A stretch of DNA of 64,000 bases, taken from contig CAVVCY010000001.1 in assembly GCA_963746905.1 (NCBI GenBank), positions 310,001-374,000 of the forward strand. Reading direction: 5' to 3'. The first letter of the stretch is position 1, and the number at the start of each line of letters is the position of its first letter. This DNA comes from JALYNX01 sp963746905. Lineage in GTDB: Bacteria; Actinomycetota; Acidimicrobiia; Spongiisociales; ZC4RG35. The position numbers and the translations under genes are program-made. This document shows positions 61,123-64,000 of this stretch, piece by piece. The notes beneath the pieces are model-generated. The model did not search any database and was not told the origin of the DNA. It saw only the letters and a list, made by a program, of their open reading frames with translations.

Positions 61123-62293
61123 AACGCGACTGCTCGACTACATCGACGAGATAGCTCCTCCGGTCAGCAGCGAGGAGGCGCTTGCCCGACGAGAGTCGCC
61201 GAACCGTTCATGGGTACGCATGGCGTCCGCCACGAAACGACGAGAGGGAGTCTTCATGACCAGAACTGCTGAATCAGCGAAGACCCAGACCCCTGGTCCG
61301 AGGCGGGGACTCGCCTGGGCGCTAGCCGCGTTCGCTGTCGTCCTGACCGTCGGCGCGCTGTATTTCGCTTTCAGTGGGGGCGATGGCCAGGTGGTCGATC
61401 AAACCACCGTGCCCACCCCGACCACGGTCCCCGCGACGGAGCCCGACCCGACGGCTCATCCGATGGTGCAGTGGCCCCAGTCGAGTCTGGAGGAGGTGCA
61501 GGAGGCACAGGAGCTCGCCGATGCCGGAGACCCCGACTACACCTGGCAGCTCGAGCCGAAAATGGAATCGATCCTCAAGGGCACGGGACAGGGCACGGGA
61601 CAGGTCTACACTCCCGAGATCCTCGCCCGATTGGTCCGGGAGGAGCTCGGTTGGGAGGAATTCACCCTGGTCGCGTATCCAGGTAACTCCGTCGAGTCCG
61701 GGGGCATCCGGGCGGACGGGGTCCAGCTCATCCGATGTGAGCCGGGGAAGAGCAATCCCATCTGGCCGAACGACGAGGTAGCTGGCGGATGCGCACCCAC
61801 CATCGACGACTTTCACTACGAGAGGGTGGAGATCTACGTGGCGCAGCCCGGCAAGCGGGGCCCGGAAGGGATCTGGGTAGCTTCCATGTGGGGGGAGGTC
61901 GATCCGTTCGAGCAGGTCGCCCCACTCACCGACGCCGAGATCGCGGCGATCGTGGAGCCCTTCCTTCAGGCAAGGATCGCCGGTGAGGGTGCAGAGCAGT
62001 ATCTGGGCGATCTAAGCGCCGGGGACTGGCTAAGTTCCGGGTGGTTGGCGCCCGGGTTCCTGTATACCACCAGCACCGGTGCCCCCTATGAGCGAGCCGA
62101 GTTCGAGGTCGTCGATGGGGGGGAATGGCCGGGTGGTTCGATGGGACTGAAGGTTCGGCTGTTCGCCGAGGGAGGCCAGACCGTGGTGGAGCAGACCTTC
62201 TCGTTGTACCCGGCCATGGCGGGCCGCTGGCAGCTCTATCACCACCAGGATGACCTGAGCACCGAGAACGGGCAGCCCCTGCCCAAGACCTGA
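61112..62293 (+). CDS. Membrane-anchored partner of the ECF sigma factor (anti-sigma-like)
   Basis: 393 residues. A cytoplasmic N-terminal segment of about 65 residues (MRLETRLLDYIDEIAPPVSS), one membrane helix (GLAWALAAFAVVLTVGALYF), a Pro/Thr linker and a large extracellular domain of unknown fold (LVREELGWEEFTLVAYPG, VEIYVAQPGKRGPEG, DWLSSGWLAPGFLYT). Topology and overlap with the sigma gene suggest it holds the sigma factor at the membrane; no zinc anti-sigma motif is seen. ATG 61112 chosen over TTG 61106. Confidence 0.7.
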   Translation: MRLETRLLDYIDEIAPPVSSEEALARRESPNRSWVRMASATKRREGVFMTRTAESAKTQTPGPRRGLAWALAAFAVVLTVGALYFAFSGGDGQVVDQTTVPTPTTVPATEPDPTAHPMVQWPQSSLEEVQEAQELADAGDPDYTWQLEPKMESILKGTGQGTGQVYTPEILARLVREELGWEEFTLVAYPGNSVESGGIRADGVQLIRCEPGKSNPIWPNDEVAGGCAPTIDDFHYERVEIYVAQPGKRGPEGIWVASMWGEVDPFEQVAPLTDAEIAAIVEPFLQARIAGEGAEQYLGDLSAGDWLSSGWLAPGFLYTTSTGAPYERAEFEVVDGGEWPGGSMGLKVRLFAEGGQTVVEQTFSLYPAMAGRWQLYHHQDDLSTENGQPLPKT

Positions 62294-62382
62294 GGGACGG
62301 CGATGGGATCGATGGAAGGGGCTGGGATGAGGTCACGGTCGCGTCTTGGCTTTGGCCCCGGTGGTCGCGCTGATGCACTTTG

Positions 62383-62497
62383 TGTGTAGCCATGTGTGTA
62401 GCCATACGTAGCCGGACAGGACAACACGACCGATCAGAATATGTAGACCGGACGGCACCAAACAGCATGCACCCGGATTGGGCGGACGGTATGGGCG
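62383..62497. mobile_element. Right end of second tRNA-Asn element
   Basis: Two exact TGTGTAGCCAT repeats (62383-62393 and 62395-62405) with the same 12-nt spacing as at 60311, followed by sequence homologous to 60334-60435. A lone TGTGTAGCCAT also lies at 59635-59645 just after the intact tRNA. Confidence 0.6.
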
Positions 62498-62541
62498 GGA
62501 CTGTTAATCCATTGGTTGTAGGTTCGAGTCCTACCCGCGGA
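62498..62541 (+). repeat. Partial tRNA-Asn copy (outer attachment site)
   Basis: 44-bp exact duplicate of 59531-59574. Differs after the discriminator position (ATCC rather than AGCA), as expected where the identity segment ends in the original chromosome. Confidence 0.9.
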
Positions 62542-62709
62542 TCCGATTTCTGTTAGTCGCACAGGGAGAGCGATTGATGGCTGGTGATCATTAGATGCCT
62601 TGCGGCGCTTCGCTGGCGTTGTTTCTTTCTTTCTGCTATCCGAGCGACACGGGGCGTCCTGTGGCGTGTTCGGTGTCAGCGGTTCCGTTCGGGATCTGTA
62701 GACAGTCAT
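62542..62709. other. Intergenic region after the islet
   Basis: No gene recognised. GC content drops locally (TTTCTTTCTTTCTGC near 62620). It separates the outer attachment site from the LacI promoter. Confidence 0.4.
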
Positions 62710-62752
62710 TTGACGGCCCCTAAATGTAACCGGTATCATGAAACCGGTTACA
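62710..62752 (+). promoter_or_regulatory. LacI-gene promoter overlapped by tandem operators
   Basis: TTGACG (62710-62715), 18-bp spacer, TATCAT (62734-62739). Two adjacent 14-bp LacI-type pseudopalindromes, TGTAACCGGTATCA (62725-62738) and TGAAACCGGTTACA (62739-62752), each centred on CCGG, cover the -10 and start region. Together they form a longer inverted repeat (TGTAACCGGT, 8 nt, ACCGGTTACA). Confidence 0.75.
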
Positions 62753-62765
62753 TGAGTGGGGTGAC

Positions 62766-63791
62766 GTGACCAAGAAGGCCGTAACCATCCGTGATGTGGC
62801 GCAACGAGCCGGCGTCAGCGTTGCCACCACGTCGCGAGCGTTGAACGGCAGGCAGGTCGTCAATCCGGACACTCGCGACCGCGTCCTCACCATTATGGAA
62901 GAACTGGGCTTCACCCCGAGCCCGGCGGCGAGACGACTCAGTCTCGGGCGGACCATGACGGTTGGGGTTGTGGTCTCGTTCTTAACTCGGCCTCAAGCCG
63001 TCGAGCGCTTACGTGGGGTCGACAGCGTGCTCGCCGACAGCGAGTTCGACCTCGTCATCTACAACGTCGAGACCGTCCAGAAGCGGGATCACTACTTGGA
63101 GACGCTCGTCGATGCGCATCGGACGGATGGGCTCCTCGTGGTGTCGCTGCCACCGCCCTCTATAACCGTGGCCGCGCTCGAAGCCGCGCCGGTCCCTGTT
63201 GTATTCATTGACGTTCACGTGCCGACGGTCTCCGCCATGCCGCGTGTCGTGGGGGACGACGTGGCTGGAGGAGCTGTCGCCGCCCGCCACTTGCTCGATC
63301 TCGGACACAGCAAGATCGGTTTCATAGGTGACCCGGAGGAGAATCCATTTGGGTTCACGTCCAGCCAGAGCCGACAGGAGGGGGCCACCCGCGAACTCGC
63401 TGAGGCCGGGATCGAACTGCGTAACGAGTGGATAGGTCACGTGGCGCATGGACTACAGACGGCGAGGGACCTGGTGCGTCAAATCCTCGATGGGCCCGAT
63501 CGGCCGACGGCCATTCTTGCCGCCAGTGACACCCAGGCGCTTGGTGTGATCGCTGCGGCACATGAGGTCGGGCTTAACGTTCCAGACGACCTCTCCGTCA
63601 TCGGATATGACGACATCGATGTCGCCGACTTCGTGGGGCTAACAACGATTCGGCAACAGCTTTTCGAGTCGGGGCGACGAGGAGCAGAGATCTTGCTTGC
63701 AGAGATGGGGGATCGTTCGGACACCGCACAGGTTGACCGGCTATCTCCCCAACTCGTGGTTCGGTCGACGACGGCACCACCGAGGGGGTAG
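62766..63791 (+). CDS. LacI-family transcriptional regulator
   Basis: 341 residues. HTH VTIRDVAQRAGVSVATTSRA with hinge helix SPAARRLSLGRT, then a periplasmic-binding-protein-like sensor domain (TDGLLVVSLPPP, RHLLDLGHSKIGFIG, ILAASDTQALGVIAAA, LSVIGYDDIDVADF). GTG 62766. Probably represses itself and the following transporter gene; the sugar is unknown. Confidence 0.93.
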   Translation: MTKKAVTIRDVAQRAGVSVATTSRALNGRQVVNPDTRDRVLTIMEELGFTPSPAARRLSLGRTMTVGVVVSFLTRPQAVERLRGVDSVLADSEFDLVIYNVETVQKRDHYLETLVDAHRTDGLLVVSLPPPSITVAALEAAPVPVVFIDVHVPTVSAMPRVVGDDVAGGAVAARHLLDLGHSKIGFIGDPEENPFGFTSSQSRQEGATRELAEAGIELRNEWIGHVAHGLQTARDLVRQILDGPDRPTAILAASDTQALGVIAAAHEVGLNVPDDLSVIGYDDIDVADFVGLTTIRQQLFESGRRGAEILLAEMGDRSDTAQVDRLSPQLVVRSTTAPPRG

Positions 63792-63862
63792 CGCATCTAG
63801 CTGGTTTCGAGTTTCGGCTTGCGTACCGGGGCGCAGGGTAAGTAGGAGGAGAGAGAAAGGTA

Positions 63863-64000
63863 TGCACATGGTCAGTAACAAACTCGAGGGCCGCGCTGGT
63901 CCGAATAGGCGATGGCTGGGCCTAATGGTGGCGCTCGGCGTGTTGATATCCGCTTGTGCTGGGCCCGGAGCGGAGTCCACCACAACGGCAGCGGAACCTG
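63863..64000 (+). CDS. Lipoprotein, probably sugar ABC transporter binding protein (3' truncated)
   Basis: 46 codons to the window edge. Basic N-terminus, hydrophobic run LGLMVALGVLISACAG with lipobox LISAC, then Thr-rich linker ESTTTTAAEP. ATG 63863 lies after AGGAGG and AAAGG; ATG 63869 is the alternative. The function is inferred only from its place behind a LacI-family gene. Confidence 0.6.

Noticed and set aside
59576..62497. Integrase gene in the tRNA-Asn islet
   Set aside because: Both strands were read; no tyrosine or serine recombinase motif was found.
62434..62739. Minus-strand 101-residue ORF
   Set aside because: Antisense of the partial tRNA-Asn copy; same artefact.

Overview
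The window (about 63% GC by eye) is a mostly core-genome stretch of a Gram-positive-type bacterium, most likely an actinobacterium and probably class Acidimicrobiia. This is inferred from the gene order (folC-ndk-mreBCD-PBP2-rodA, rplU-rpmA-obgE, holA/rpsT/lepA/hemW/hrcA/dnaJ, phoH/PgpH/ybeY/era/recO/uppS, dnaG-rpoD), a BldD-like regulator, frequent GTG/TTG starts, ATGA/TGATG overlaps and Thr-rich linkers in exported proteins. No rRNA or CRISPR array was seen.

Layout. 1-0.8 kb: 3' part of clpX. 0.85-4.6 kb: two LPFTG (sortase-type) surface proteins, each behind a copy of the same ~120-nt structured leader with a possible pseudoknot and a hairpin that hides the ribosome-binding site; the second copy drives a 28-codon leader ORF overlapping the main start. 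4.6-12 kb: folC, ndk and the elongasome operon mreB-mreC-mreD-mrdA-rodA. 12-16.8 kb: tdk, RNase E/G, rplU, rpmA, obgE. 16.8-19.6 kb: MoxR ATPase, a frameshifted CoxE-like VWA gene and a single-domain response regulator. 19.6-21.7 kb (minus): a GAPDH operon in which an intact enzyme is translationally coupled to a full-length paralog lacking the catalytic Cys and His. 21.7-23.3 kb: degenerate M23 peptidase, nadD, rsfS, tRNA-Ala. 23.3-31.2 kb: accessory genes (GNAT, M15-like peptidase, secreted FG-GAP-like repeat protein, CPA2 antiporter with universal-stress domains, 3-hydroxyacyl-CoA dehydrogenase).

31.2-59 kb is housekeeping: leuS, PPK2, comEA-comEC, a DHPS-like gene, holA, rpsT, lepA-hemW-hrcA-dnaJ-rsmE, BldD-like regulator, phoH-pgpH-ybeY-cnnm-era, recO-uppS-glyS, YceI, dnaG, rpoD. 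59.5-62.5 kb is a small islet at tRNA-Asn(GTT): two 44-48-bp copies of the tRNA 3' half mark two tandem element remnants, one carrying an ECF sigma factor and its membrane partner. The window ends with a LacI-type regulator behind tandem operators and the start of a lipoprotein gene.

Four genes (CoxE-like, GNAT, FG-GAP-like protein, small coiled-coil protein) each appear split by a small indel although both halves look well conserved. Residual assembly errors are therefore a real possibility. A family of GC-rich palindromic repeats (about 5.9, 12.1, 12.2 and 39.4 kb) sits at gene ends; one copy has extended the folC reading frame.
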